Source: Periplaneta americana (taxonomy: Eukaryota > Arthropoda > Insecta > Blattodea > Blattidae). Taken from it: a stretch of DNA of 64,000 bases. Below are positions 12,391 through 24,404 of the stretch, one piece after another. The DNA is taken from assembly GCF_040183065.1 (NCBI RefSeq), contig NC_091119.1:187044043-187108042 (forward strand), in the 5' to 3' direction. Positions within the stretch are counted from its first letter, which is position 1. The number at the start of each line of letters is the position of its first letter. The position numbers were made by a program, and so were the translations under genes. Under the pieces are notes generated by a model that was not told the DNA's origin, searched no databases, and saw only the letters and a list, made by a program, of their open reading frames with translations.

Positions 12391-13010
12391 GAAGAAGATA
12401 ATTGCTAATATTATTAACACACTACATTTGATACTGAATAGAAGGTCTCTGATGCACCGTAGTACAGATTCTGCTTTAACGTGTACTGCACTGGACATCC
12501 CTGAGTTAGTAACATTGTCACCAGGCAACAAGAGAAACCTGCAGCGAGAGATACGGCGATTGGGGCAGCAAGGAAAGTGAAAAGTGTGATGGAAATGTCT
12601 CCACGTTCATTTGAGTGCGGGCGGGCGGCAACTCTATCTTGCCCAGTTTATATACCTTCGTCCCGAGCTGGAAACGTGTTGGAATAAACTCTCGATTATC
12701 TTCGCCTTGATTTGCAGGCGTTTTATATAAATTCGTGAACAATCGTGTCTAGTTGAAGGGCACGGGGCTGAACACAGCTGATAACACAGCTCGCAGGGCA
12801 CTATCTGTTACTGAAGATGATTCGCAGCGACGACGTCAGTGTATCGTGATGTGTACAGTGCTGTCCGCAATTTCTTCTTTTGACTCTAGAAATTATCTCA
12901 TGAGAAATAATATACAAAGGTGTCTTGACATAAACGTTGTCCAATTATATTCAGTACTTCTTGCTATTTAGTCAGCAAAGCTATAATTTTCCTACTTCGT
13001 CCGTCATCAT
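12391..13010. other. Stretch without recognised gene
   Basis: Contains short open frames on both strands (for example 12518-12742 minus and 12753-12971 plus), none with a domain I recognise. No inverted or tandem repeat was noted. Confidence 0.4.
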
Positions 13011-13070
13011 CATTATCATTATCATCACCACCACCACCACCACCACCACCACCTCCACCACCACCAAAAC
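13004..13070. repeat. (ATC/ACC)n simple repeat
   Basis: Trinucleotide tract moving from atc to acc units. Confidence 0.92.
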
Positions 13071-13387
13071 TTCCAAAATCAACAACACTACTATGACCAT
13101 AAAATTTCTACTTCCATTAAGTCCTGTACCATTATTAACCTTCCTGCTACAAAATTTTATTACAATTTACCAATACCAAGGGTGGTAATTTATTACCCCT
13201 ATCAAAATCATAAACCAATCTTTGTTGAGTATTTGGAATATTCAACAACTTATGTATACCTCCAGAAAATGTAAAAGTGTAAAATAATTTTTATATATTT
13301 TTTATAAATGTAGTATGGTTCCAAAGTCCCGTTCAATATTGTCGAAAACGTATACCAAAATTTAAAAACTTTAGATATGTTACTGGT

Positions 13388-13990
13388 GATACTGTATGTA
13401 TGTATGCATGTATGCATGTATGAACACTACAATTGGGTATACACCCGGTGGCAGTGATATGTAATATACAATAATTACAATTGCATGAAATAAAATAAAC
13501 GTAAGTCTATAAATAGTAGATGCAATAAACCTAGGACTGTACATAAAAACTATTCTATAATAACGCCTACGATAAGCAAAAGTAAATCTAACTTATATGT
13601 ACTTCTATTTCAGTCAACTATTACCAGTTTAAGTAATTACATATCACCTTAATTAATTACATACCAACTTAATTACATATCATCTTAATTAATTACATAT
13701 CACCTTAATTTATTTACATATCAACTAAAGTACATATCATCATAATTAATTACATATCAACTTAATTAATTATATATCAACTTAATTAATTAAATGACAC
13801 AACTCAGATAATTACACTGCACCTCCAATTACATTTTCAGTTAAATCTTCTCAACCTTTCCTTAAATGTATTTATTTTAAGAGGACCACCCTGAAAGATT
13901 GCCGCATGTAAGCTGTTCCAGTCTACTATTGTGCGGTTAACAAAGGAAAATTTTGCCACGTCTGTTCTTTGTTTTCTACATTTAAACTTC
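13388..13990 (-). mobile_element. LINE family III 3' fragment
   Basis: On the minus strand the ORF end reads KCRKQRTDVAKFSFVNRTIV and DWN near 13870-13990. The UTR containing ccaccgggtgtatacccaat follows, and then a catacatacat tail at 13390-13420. Its relatives at 15534-16680 and 49848-50420 share both the coding end and the UTR block. 5'-truncated. Confidence 0.85.
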
Positions 13991-14085
13991 CTAATATGAT
14001 AACATGATACTGTATGATAACATACTGGTATACAGTAAATTTAAACTTGCCTCACTTCCATTTCAAGACAAACGCTTCAAAGCTA

Positions 14086-14570
14086 TACAGAATGTTAAAA
14101 AGTATCTAATATTTTAGGAGGTGATAGTAGTATCAAAACAAGAAAATAATGTCTAATAAACATGGGTCCTACAAGACATACTTTCTGAGATCTTAACACT
14201 TGTTCGTAGGAGGTGCTCAATGTGATGTCCATTTATGGCATTGCATTTTTCTACCCTACAATACAGCAGAGTACCAGATAATCATACCATATTTGACACC
14301 CCTAGCATGGAATAGTGATACGTCGCAAGGAATACTGAAAACAAAAGTCTGGTTGCGGATATGAGCGGGGTTCAGCAGAGATGGTGTTGTGAATTTTCGT
14401 AATCATCATGTGTGGGCTGATGAAAATTCCCTTGCAGTTGAAGAAACAAGGCGTCAGCACCGATTCTCAATCAATTTATGGGCAGGCGTTGTTAGTGATA
14501 TATTAATAGGACCATACGTGCTACCACAGAGATTAACTGGGTATCGTTATCAGGATTTTATTATCATTAT
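14086..14570 (+). pseudogene. Mariner-like element remnant with transposase fragment
   Basis: The left end is tacagaatgttaaaaagtat, a degraded version of the TACAGGGTGTT end common in insect mariner-like elements. The frame at 14380-14560 encodes HHVWADENSLAVEETRRQHR and then INLWAGVVSDILIGPYVLP. This matches the central catalytic-core region of the DUF4817-associated transposases as I remember them. The N-terminal DNA-binding domain is missing, so an internal deletion is likely. No right inverted repeat was found. Confidence 0.75.
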
Positions 14571-14599
14571 ATATTATTATCTAATATTTTCTTTCACAG

Positions 14600-15430
14600 C
14601 ATGAAATAAAAATTATGTACAATACCTGTAGGATGATTTATCTTCTACTGTATTTCTCTTCCTTTAAATTCCAGGAAACATTACTTCTGTTCTTTGTGTA
14701 CCATTGAATTTATAAGCTAACTTCTGTTAATTTACATTTCCCTCTGCATATAATTAATTTTGTCATTTATTGTTTCTCCTAAGCATTTGTTTCAAAATTA
14801 GCATCTGATTTATCGTTTGAAGTTTCAAGTTACGTAATTTTTTTCGGAAGTGTTGATTTACCTTATTGATTCTCCGGTTCTGTTTCTCTCCTGTGTCGTT
14901 AAAGAATTTTATTTACAAGCGGAGTACCGGTTTGAATTCCCGGTAAAGTAGTGGAGTGTTACAAGAGCGCTTACTTTCTCCGTCTGCCCGTGTTTATGAT
15001 AATGAAAAGTGTGGAGTTTATTTTGTAACTGAATTACATGCTAGTTGAAATACAAAAGAGTAAAACCAACAACTCTTCCTAAGTAAGGCAAGGAAGTAGT
15101 GGCTTATCTTACTAGAATATAATTTCAAGAACCTCTTATAGTCCTTTATTAATTCTGTATGAAAAATTCATGACCCACAAGTTGGCGGCGTTAATATATC
15201 ACGTACTTCCTACATTGTGAAATACGTTTCTTGGAATATCACACTAATGACGATAGTGCCGCATGATAGCTTGATGAGGTGGAAGCAGATTGGACAGGAC
15301 AACTTGTCGGCACAATTCAGGGTGCTAACGTGATCACAATTATGCAAGATATTTTTCATGAACAATCATACACCGTATAAATCCCAAAATCATTGAAAAT
15401 AAATTCGATCCATCATGTTTATTTCTGAAC
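14600..15430. other. Unassigned AT-rich stretch
   Basis: No reading frame, tandem array or inverted repeat recognised. Confidence 0.4.
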
Positions 15431-15435
15431 TAACG

Positions 15436-15520
15436 ATTCTACTAGCAGTAATACTAATTCTAATTTTAACTAGAGTACAATTTTCACTATTTACAATAAT
15501 TACACTGCTGTGAAGTCTAT
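15436..15520 (+). repeat. Direct repeat flanking a LINE, left copy
   Basis: About 85 bp beginning ctagcagtaatactaattct and ending gctgtgaagtctatt. The same sequence recurs on the other side of the LINE at 16709-16768 and, after an insertion, 17155-17175. Confidence 0.85.
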
Positions 15521-15533
15521 TGACTCAATGAAT

Positions 15534-16680
15534 GTATGTATGTATGTATGTATGTATGTATGTATGTATGTATGTATGTATGTATGTATGTATGCATGCA
15601 TGCATGTATGTATGTTATGCATGTATGTATGTATTTATTTATTTATTTATTTACACTGCAAGTGGGCAAGCACCCGGTGGCAGTGGTGTACACAATATAA
15701 ACAATACAGTACACAATAAAATTGCAATACGCAATACAATTATACAATACACAATACAATTTTATACACAATACAATACAACCTAATACAGTATGTATAG
15801 GCTCTTCAAAAGTTTCAATAGTCTTTCACTTTATTCTCATCTCACTCACTGTAGTGGCAGCTATGACGCATTTCACTGACACTTTAGGACACATTTCACT
15901 GACACTACGGAACACATTTCATTGACGCTATAAATTATCACTGATCGGGACTATTCACTGCACTGTAAAACCATAACTTCACTGACTCACCTCGCTTCAC
16001 TGATACAACAGTTCAAATAAGTAAAATAATTACACCCTTATGCATACTTATAAACAGAACTACATTTAAGCTAAACGTTTCTAGTCTAAGGCCCTCTTAC
16101 AAGCTATTTTTAAATAATTTACAATTCAAACTAAGGAAGTAACTCGTCAGGCTAAATAAATACATGTCACCTTAAAAAAATAAATGTTAAATGTCACCTT
16201 AATTTTAATTTGCACTTTATACACAACTTTTTAAATTATTCTTGAATCTCCTTAAGGAAGGACAGCCCTCAAAGACCGCTGCAGGTAGGTCATTCCAATC
16301 ATTTATAGTTCTATTTAAAAATGAGAATTTACCTACATCCGTTTTTTGTTTCCTACATTTGATTTTAAAATCATGATCGTTCCTACCATAGTACGTTGGC
16401 TTTTCTAACCGAGCCGTTATGTCTACCCATTCTTTCTGACCTGGATGTGCTCTATACAATGATGTTATTCTAGTTTTCCTACGTCTCTTTTCCAAACTTT
16501 CCCGTTTAAGTTCTTTTATCGTATCGTTTCCATCTTCTCTTTTACCTTTAACAAATTTAGCTGCCCTATACTGGATTCTTTCTAAGGAATTTATCTGATA
16601 TATTCTATAGGGATCCCAATATGTAGTTCCGTATTCCATTACCGGTCGCACTAGCGTTATGAATTGTTTGTAATTATTAT
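15534..16680 (-). mobile_element. LINE family III, longest copy
   Basis: Minus-strand LINE 3' portion with its tail, a catacata tetranucleotide tract, at 15534-15620. The UTR follows at 15640-16210 and the coding end at 16217-16680. The UTR contains the ccaccgggtg block shared with the copies at 13388 and 49848. The copy is 5'-truncated near 16680 and flanked by an unusually long direct repeat. Confidence 0.88.
16217..16651 (-). CDS. LINE family III ORF2 C-terminal end, open
   Basis: A 144-codon open frame for the extreme C-terminus of a non-LTR reverse transcriptase. It starts RPVMEYGTTYWDPY, the thumb-region motif, and continues LERIQYRAAKFVKG. It ends SFLNRTINDWNDLP, then FKNNLKSCV and a stop. 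The YADD catalytic core is not present because of 5' truncation, so the fragment cannot act as a polymerase. The frame is intact from end to end, which suggests this insertion is young. The first methionine is internal to the ancestral protein. Confidence 0.85.
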   Translation of the reverse strand: MRPVMEYGTTYWDPYRIYQINSLERIQYRAAKFVKGKREDGNDTIKELKRESLEKRRRKTRITSLYRAHPGQKEWVDITARLEKPTYYGRNDHDFKIKCRKQKTDVGKFSFLNRTINDWNDLPAAVFEGCPSLRRFKNNLKSCV

Positions 16681-16708
16681 GTTAACATGTCTGGCTTGAA
16701 TACTAACA

Positions 16709-17175
16709 CTAGTAGTAATACTAATACTAATTTTAACTAGAGTAGTATTTTCACTATTTACAATAATTATAGGGTTGCTAAAAGGTAGTGATGTGCATTC
16801 CATATACAAACTCTCCTACCCAAATCCCATCCTCACTTTCACGTGGTGCAACCCGTTTTGAACGAACGAGACTCTGGGGACCGAGTATCAGCGGTATAAC
16901 TGAAATGTCATATGCAGAGGAAATGCTGCATAGGTGGCAACCCCACCAATTGTACCTCTCTGTGCTAGCAACCCATTGAGCGTCATTTTCACATTGCTTT
17001 CAAGTCTCAACAGAAGCTTCGGACTGTTTCATTGCCATCCGCATGGCAAAAGATCTCTGGGTCGTCCGAAGAAGAGATGGACTGAAAATTCTAGTTTGAG
17101 ACCGTAACAGGCCACTCGGCTAATACTTGTTAGGAAGACGAGGACAATAATAAAGTTACACTGCTGTGAAGTCTA
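16709..17175 (+). repeat. Direct repeat flanking a LINE, right copy (split)
   Basis: 16709-16768 and 17155-17175 together match 15436-15520. The break is filled by a separate insertion. Confidence 0.8.
16768..17153 (+). mobile_element. Probable LINE 3'-end insertion (family X)
   Basis: About 390 bp inserted in the right-hand direct repeat, with acaataatta (16760-16769) and acaataataa (17144-17153) as a likely target duplication. Near 17045-17085 it reads GKRSLGRPKKRWTEN, the GRP..RW motif typical of RTE-like LINE C-termini. The rest is too short or too decayed to place. Confidence 0.5.
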
Positions 17176-17227
17176 TTCATAAGCATTCTCGCGTTTTAAT
17201 TACTACGAATATAAGCTCGTTGCATAA

Positions 17228-18505
17228 TATATTATTACTAGTGGCTTGTGTAGCAAATGCTGCAAACTAAGTTCATTAGACGTTCAAATAAAAAATTTTC
17301 AGATTTATTTTCAATGAAGAATACCAGACATTTTGAAACTTATTTGCTTCCATAATAATGAAACATACTCCCTCTGAATGGTTTTTATGCCAAATACTTT
17401 TTCTTGAACCTATGTATCCTATGTATCTTTAGTTTGAACGCGAAAACGCAAGTAACAATGTCAGGGCGATCAGTGGGTTTTTCATGTGGGAGTAAAGCAA
17501 TAGCTATTTCAGGTCATTGTGGATTGTAAAAGTCAGGTTTGCTATGCTTTCTAACAATAGACATAGCATCTTGGTATAGCTGCTGCATGTAGAGCTTGAA
17601 ATGTAGAGGGTAAAATCATTTTATCCTGCTAAAAAGATCTTGCTGAAATGATCGGGAGACTACAAAGTTTTGTAGGCCTCTTATTTTATTAGTAAGTAAT
17701 ACCTTTTGGTCTTTCCTTAGGAACTGTAATTGTTTCGCTCTCTCGAGCCAATACTGAAGAGAATGACGCATATAAGTATCTACACCACACCGTCATTAAG
17801 AATGTGAGAAAGACCCAACCCCACTTGGTTAATAACTATAAAAATATTTGATTTTTAATAACAATATTATTATCTTACGCAAGTTTTGTAGTAATATAAA
17901 ATATCCGCCACTAAGTAAATTATAGAAATGACGATCTAATTTAAGATATTCTCTATATCTGCTTATATAACCCCAAAACGTTTCACTTTCATATACGCTA
18001 ATCAATATAGCATTAATATGTATAATTAATTAAAAATAGTCACATCATGGAATTAACTATAATAATATTTTATTTCTAATGGTAATAATGTCATCAAACC
18101 ATCTCAAATTTAGAAGATTTTAATGTCCAATACACAGCTGTAGTCAGAAAATTACACACCGCAGAATCAGACCTGTAAATTAATTTTAGTAAGTTTTTAA
18201 GTTTGTAATAACCAATTTAATATGTCAGCAATCCTACATGTCATGGCCTTAGTGTAATAGCCTATTGTTTATTGTAGTGTGTGTTTTGTTTTATTCTGAA
18301 ATGCAATTGGTTCTCAAAACTGACGAAAGATGGATTTTGGAAAATAGAAAATTATGTAGTAAAAGTAACGCTTCATTGAAAGTTACTATTTTTCTGAAAA
18401 TCCTTGGGTGCCAAGCTTCAAAATGACGGGTCATTCATTAAAATCCGTTCACAGCCGATTTTTCGTAATTTCCATTACCAATTCAAATTTTATATATATA
18501 TATAG
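17228..18505 (+). repeat. Dispersed repeat H, copy 2 (SINE-free)
   Basis: Colinear with 11128-12390. It lacks the SINE-A and the GC-rich palindrome but has an extra block at 17375-17737 whose content I do not recognise. It ends gtaatttccattaccaattc plus (ta)n. The start is preceded by ataagctcgttgcataat, which also occurs next to the MITE ending at 23290. Confidence 0.8.
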
Positions 18506-18574
18506 ATATACACAAATTTATTAACCTTTAAAAGCTATTTTTGTAAATAATGTAAACCTGCTACAAATGATTTT

Positions 18575-19062
18575 GGGTGCTATTCATAGACATTTCGCTA
18601 GCCCGCGTTACGAGCGTGCTAAACTAGCCCCGGCTATCGACTGATTACTTGTACAGGATTCATATCATATATCATATAATATCATATCATATATCATATC
18701 ATATCATATCATATCATAGCATATATCATATCATATCATATCATATCATATCATATCATATCATATCATATATCATATCATATCATGTCATATCATATCA
18801 TATCATATCATATCATATCATATCATATATCATATCATATCATATCATATCATATCATATCATATCATATCATATATCATATCATATCATATATCATATC
18901 ATATCATATCATATCATATCATATCATATCATATCACATCACATCACATCACATCACATCACATCATATCATATCGCTAACACAGGTTTATGAATACGAA
19001 AAACGTTAGTTCGTTGATCATCCACTGGGAGCCCGCGCTAAGAATGTCTATGAATATGGCCC
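18575..19062. mobile_element. MITE carrying an expanded ATATC repeat
   Basis: The ends are imperfect inverted repeats: gggtgctattcatagacatt on the left, and the complement of agaatgtctatgaatatggccc on the right. The inverted match continues into a gctagcccgcg/gcgcgggct pair. The interior is mostly a (catat)n array at 18658-18976. No transposase and no clear target duplication were seen. Confidence 0.75.
18658..18976. repeat. (ATCAT)n pentanucleotide array
   Basis: About 60 five-base units with slips to atatc and, at the right end, a run of acatc variants. Confidence 0.97.
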
Positions 19063-19069
19063 TTAGAAA

Positions 19070-20280
19070 CTAAGCATAAAAATTTTTATACAATATTTTC
19101 ATTTTTTACCAAAGTAAATTATATAATTTTGCAAAATATTCTTAATATTGTGCCGGTCTCTACTTATAAACCTCAAGGGAGAAGCAATGACGATATTTGA
19201 CTGAGTGAGAAGAAGTCGGAAATAATAATGTAGCATGCAGTTCTCATAATGTCGATAATAAAATAAGATAATTATGATTATTTGCGTTATAATACCTTTT
19301 AGTAGGATAATTGAGCTCACAATTTTATAGAATAAAGTGTGTTAAATCACAAATTGGCGTGTGTTTCTAATAGCCGGTTACAACGTCCAGTAATATATCA
19401 AAAATGTCATGGCGGTAGACTGCATCCAAAAATCCTCTGATTCCTGACCAGCATTCTGCATGCCTGTCTCTCAAAAGAGCCTAATGATCTATTTGCGTGC
19501 GGGCTCCAATACATCTCTCTCCTTCAATTTGAGGCAATCGCTTAACGATGGCGTTATTAGCCAGTTAAAGATAATGTCCTAATACATTTAAACTGGACAA
19601 ATGTTGAAACTCTTGGAGCTTTTATGTGATTGTCTGAGTTAGAACGTCTCGCAAAAGATATATGATTCTTTAGACAGAGATAGAAAAAAAAAGAACACCC
19701 TAATAGCTTTCCAGAAGCGGCTTTCTTGTAGATTTCCTTTCACAGACTCCGTGTAATGATAATATTCATTTTGGAACTATCAATTTGCAGAAGTGTCAGA
19801 ATGTTTTTTTTTTCCCACAATTTAATAACGATAAGTCCGTTCGTACTTGGATCTGACGTATAATGGTAGTAATTCTAGATTTCCTTATATCAGGAAACAA
19901 ATGTAAAGTTCATAGATTCTTTCTTTCATTACTAGAGTTTTCAGAAGTTCTCGTAGGTTTTGTGAAATCATGCAATTTTTCTTCCACCAAAGTGATTCAA
20001 AGTAAGTGAACACTTTTATATAGGGTGTCTAAGAAATTCTCCTACAAACTCTGGATCCTATCATTAGATGCAAATGCTTACGTCATTTCCGATAAACTTA
20101 ACAATGTGAAAGAATCCACTTCTACACACAATGGAAGTCAGCGCGTATAAATGACTTGCTTGGAAGAGTTTATTATAATCCATGGGGAATTCCCAATATA
20201 TTAAAAAAAAACTGTATTTAGTTGTGTGAAACTGACTGGTGCACAATATATACGTAACAAAATAAAAGGTTGTAATAATA
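19070..20280. other. Unassigned AT-rich stretch
   Basis: No transposase or reverse-transcriptase motif and no inverted or tandem repeat seen. Short frames at 19099-19320 and 20064-20246 (minus) have no supporting feature. Confidence 0.4.
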
Positions 20281-20283
20281 ATT

Positions 20284-21399
20284 TTCTAAAAAAATACTTA
20301 CTTACTTAATTACTTACTTACTGACTTACTTACTTACTGGCTTTAAGGAACCCGGAGATTCATGCCGCCCTCACATAAGCCCGCCATTGGTCTCGATCCT
20401 GAGCAAGACCAATCCATTCTCTATCACCATATCCCATCCCTCTCAAATCCATTTTAATATTATGTTCCCATCTACGTCTCGGCCTCCCTAAAGGTCTTTT
20501 TCCCTCCGGCCTCCCAACTAACACTATATACATTTCTGGATTCGCCCATATGTGCTACATACCCTGCCCATCTCAAACGTCTGGATTTAATGTTTCTAAT
20601 TATGTCAGGTGAAAAATACAATGCGTGCAGTTCTATGTTGCGTAACTTTCTCCATTCTCCTGTAACTTCATCCCTCTTAGCCCCAAATATTTTCCTAAGC
20701 ACCTTATTCTCAAACACCCTTAACCTATGTTCCTCTCTGAAAGTGAGAGTCCAAGTTTCACAACCGTAAAGAACAACCGGTAATATGACAGTGTTATAAA
20801 TTCTTTCAGATTTTTCGACAGCAGACTGGATGAAAAAAGCTTCTCAATCGAATAATAACAGGCATTTCTCATATTTATTCTGTATTTCATTTCCTCCCAA
20901 GTATCATTTGTATTTGTTACTGTTGCTCCAAGATATTTGAACTTCTCCACCTCTTCGAAAGATAAATTTACAATTTTTATATTTCTATTTCGTACAATAT
21001 TCTCGTCACGAGACATAATCATATACTTTGTCTTTTCGGGATTTACTTCCAAACCTATCTCTTTACTTGCTTCCAGTAAAATTCCTGTGTTTTCCGTAAT
21101 CGTTTGTGGACTGTCTCGTAACATATTCACGTCATCCGCATAGTCAAGCAGCCGATGTAATCAAACCCTCTGTGTTATCCTGAACTTTCCTAATGGCATA
21201 TTCTAAAGCGAAGTTAAAAAGTAAAGGTGATAGTACATCTCCTTATTTTAGCCTACAGTGAATTGGAAACGCATCTGACAGAAACTGACCTATACGAACT
21301 CTGCGGTATGTTTCACCGAGACACATTTTAATTAATCGAACTAGTTTCTTGGGAATACGAAATTCAATAAGAATATTATATAAAATTCTAAAAAAAATA
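20284..21399 (-). mobile_element. RTE-type LINE family I with target duplication
   Basis: The element is 20297-21385 on the minus strand, ending in a tract of actt units (the RTE tail) at 20297-20337. Flanks ttctaaaaaaata (20284-20296) and ttctaaaaaaaata (21386-21399) are the target duplication. Coding runs from IPKKLVRLIKMCLGETY near 21330, through [17 protein letters not shown] at about 21200, an intact but frameshifted YADDVNML near 21140, and [20 protein letters not shown]. It ends with RRLRWAGYVAHMGE near 20570. It is broken by stops and frameshifts. Confidence 0.9.
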
Positions 21400-22610
21400 A
21401 CCGCCCTAAATAAAGGTTCGATAGATCGGCCTACTAATCAATTCACAATGAACAATGATTAAAAACAATTATGTGACAATTTGAAATTAAAAAAAACATT
21501 AAGATAAGTTAAATGATAAGAAAACATAGGAAATATTTTACAATAAATGTTTCTTGGATATAAATGATTACTAATTATAGCTAAGGATGCTTTTAACACA
21601 TGAGATTCTATGGCATCAATTGTTGCATCGGAAATTTTAAATTGTTTAAGTTGATTTAAAGTTTCTCGTGTGATCGTATCACGGGCACCGAACAATACCA
21701 TATGGATAAATAACAAACCAGTATTTATGAGACAATATTTAAGTCATGGGAATATAAATTATCTTTTTGAACTCGGTCTAAATAGAGAGTCACAATAAAT
21801 TTTTGAGTGGATTTTCTTTATTTTTCACTATTATTTCGTCATAGTGTCCGCTGAAATTGTTGCACAAATTACTATTATTTCAGTGGTTTGTTGTTCTTCA
21901 TTGTTACTGACATTCACACTTTTCTACTGACTGAGGATTAGCCTACATCCCAGACCATGTGTTACTATTATAAAATCTTCATAATTAACTCTTTAACTTC
22001 TTTCAGTCTGAGCACAATCTTTTGTATCACCCTGTATAAAAATTTATTTGTATGCCTTTTAATACAATTTCTTCTCACAGTGTTTGTAATTTATATAATA
22101 CTAAATTAATTTGTGCTCGACCATGCCGAAATGTAGTAATTATACACCTGGTAGCAGCCCTTTAATGAACCTCATTAAAGTACACCTATTCATTAAAGTT
22201 CAGGTGTTCCACCAATCAGAAAATACCATTGTAGCAATATGAAAGCGCAAGTATCGATTATTCTCTGATATGCTATCGAAAGACAACTAGTTCTGTTACT
22301 ATAATAATTAGCGTTAATTGTGAATAATATTCAAATAAATTCAATTTGTCATCTCGTTTTTCAATGTCTAATTCAATTTCAAGGTTATATCAAGATCAAT
22401 GTTTATTTTACTCTCTAGATCATATCAAGGTCAATGTCGACATTTGTTTCTGGAAAAAAAATCAGTACTTTCGCGTCTGCGCCACATCTCACAATTTACG
22501 AGGTATTGCACAAGGTGAGTTCCGCTCCTCAGTCAGATAAGAATAACATGAATACTTATGAATAATTTCAAGTTAGAAATATGGTCGAGCATAAAAAGTC
22601 GTATGAAACT
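21400..22610. other. Stretch without recognised gene
   Basis: Contains an 85-codon minus-strand frame (21459-21716; ARDTITRETLNQLKQF) with no domain I know. No transposon ends were recognised. Confidence 0.4.
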
Positions 22611-22612
22611 TG

Positions 22613-22704
22613 ACTATAATGGTAATTAAGACGCTCGTACGAAAATTATGAAACTCGCTTGCGCTCGTTTCATAAACATACTCGCATCTTAATTACTACC
22701 ATTA
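22613..22704. repeat. Imperfect inverted repeat, about 90 bp
   Basis: The left arm (ataatggtaattaagacgct) pairs with the right arm (cttaattactaccattat) around a centre at actcgcttgcgctcgtttc. The right arm ends at the insertion site of the next MITE. Confidence 0.7.
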
Positions 22705-23292
22705 TACAGACGTGGACAAATTATTAGCAAAATTGAAGATTTTTATTACATATTTTTACAAAATATGATTCTTCAATTTAGACTACAGTTAACATTTTTG
22801 TGTATTTCCAAATTATTAGCAAAATTGAAGATTTGTATTGTATATTTTTTCAAAATTTAACTCCTCAATGTGGACTACATTTCATATTTTTGCATATTTA
22901 CAAATTATTAGCAAAATTGAAGGTTTTTATTGTATATTTTTGCAAAATTCGATTTTTCAATTTGGACTACAGCTGACATTTTGGATATTTCCAAATTATT
23001 AGCAAAACTGAAGATTTTTGTTTTATATTTTTACAAAATTTGACTCTTCAATGCAGTTGACATTTTTGCAAATTTACAAATTATTATCAAAATTGAAGAT
23101 TTTGATTATATATCTTTACAAAACTCGACTCTTCAATTTAAACTATAGTTGACATTTTTGCATATTTCTGTTTTCTGTAATGATAGAAATATGCAAAATT
23201 GTCAGCTGTAGTCTAAATTGAAAAGTCAAATTTTGTAAACAGAATTATCATAAAAATCGTCAATTTTTGTTAATAATTTGTCCACGTCTGTA
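22705..23292. mobile_element. Tc1/mariner-type MITE with internal 92-bp tandem units
   Basis: The element is 22707-23290 with TA on both sides. The ends are inverted copies of CAGACGTGGACAAATTATTA. Inside, the terminal module (aaattattagcaaaattgaa plus about 70 bp) is repeated in tandem about five times, starting near 22718, 22810, 22903, 22993 and 23076. A final inverted copy closes the element. The flanks match an uninterrupted paralogue at 17186-17225, giving an empty site. Confidence 0.85.
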
Positions 23293-23299
23293 GGCTCGT

Positions 23300-24325
23300 T
23301 GCATAATGATCTATTATGTCACTTTATTTTTTCGTTGTGATTGTTACAATCTAATTACTTAGGAATCTATGTGTAAACATAAAAAAATTAATTACATGTA
23401 TTTTCATAATATTTGTTATTACAATTTCCTATAATTTCACCTAATTCTACAATTTCTAGTTAACATATGACTGTTATAAACTCGTACTTTATCATTGGGA
23501 TTATTAAATTGTTTATAATTACAGAAGCTTGTTTGAAAACGCATGATTAAGCCTAATTCCGAAAATATAATTTAATTTCATGGATTGTTACAACACACAG
23601 TTTCATTCGTATCGTCATTACGATAAATAATTTACATGGTTGATGTTGTATGTATGTACCACGTTGTGATTATGTAGATAGAAACGTTCACAGGAATTTA
23701 TATCACAAAGTTGGTATCATTGATTGTTCTGTTAGTGAAGTGAAATATTGTATCGCGTAAATAGGATTCTAATTGATTCGTCGTATATAACAATGTTGGT
23801 ATAAACACAGAGAAATCGAACATGTAGTAAGCCAAAATGGCATTTTGATCATTAACACTGTTGTCATTATTACAATTCCTGAATGCGGATTTGTCATTGA
23901 CTTGCTCTGCTGAAGACCCGATACGCACCAACAATTTGAAGCTTAATTCGGATCATCTGACACAGATCCATTTCAAATAGTGTAATCCCAGCCTGATTAT
24001 TTATATACACTATCTCGGGACAGATTCCAGCTGACACAATTGCCTGTCACTCGTGGATGCCCAGCTCATTAGAACAGGGCTCAAAATTTTCCCCAGTTCT
24101 AAGAGATGCATTCGAGTCGAAGCTTTGCTAGTATTTGTAGCTAATTTACAACACATCGTGTGGAATTAAACATGATTTCCAAATCTTCAATTCTATAGTA
24201 AAATCTTCAGAACATTGCTTTCTCAAAATAAAAAAAAGATAAACCATGTTCTTATATTACGGAAAACAAGAATGTGGGTCTGAAGTTTTACCGGCTTCCC
24301 TCTCCCCTCTACACTCCTCGTCCGG
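23300..24325. other. Unassigned AT-rich stretch
   Basis: No coding motif or repeat structure recognised. The 78-codon minus frame at 23698-23934 has no domain. Confidence 0.4.
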
Positions 24326-24329
24326 CGGT

Positions 24330-24404
<75 letters not shown>

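Noticed and set aside
18649..19009. Open frames rich in YHIIS
   Set aside because: They are translations of the ATCAT array.
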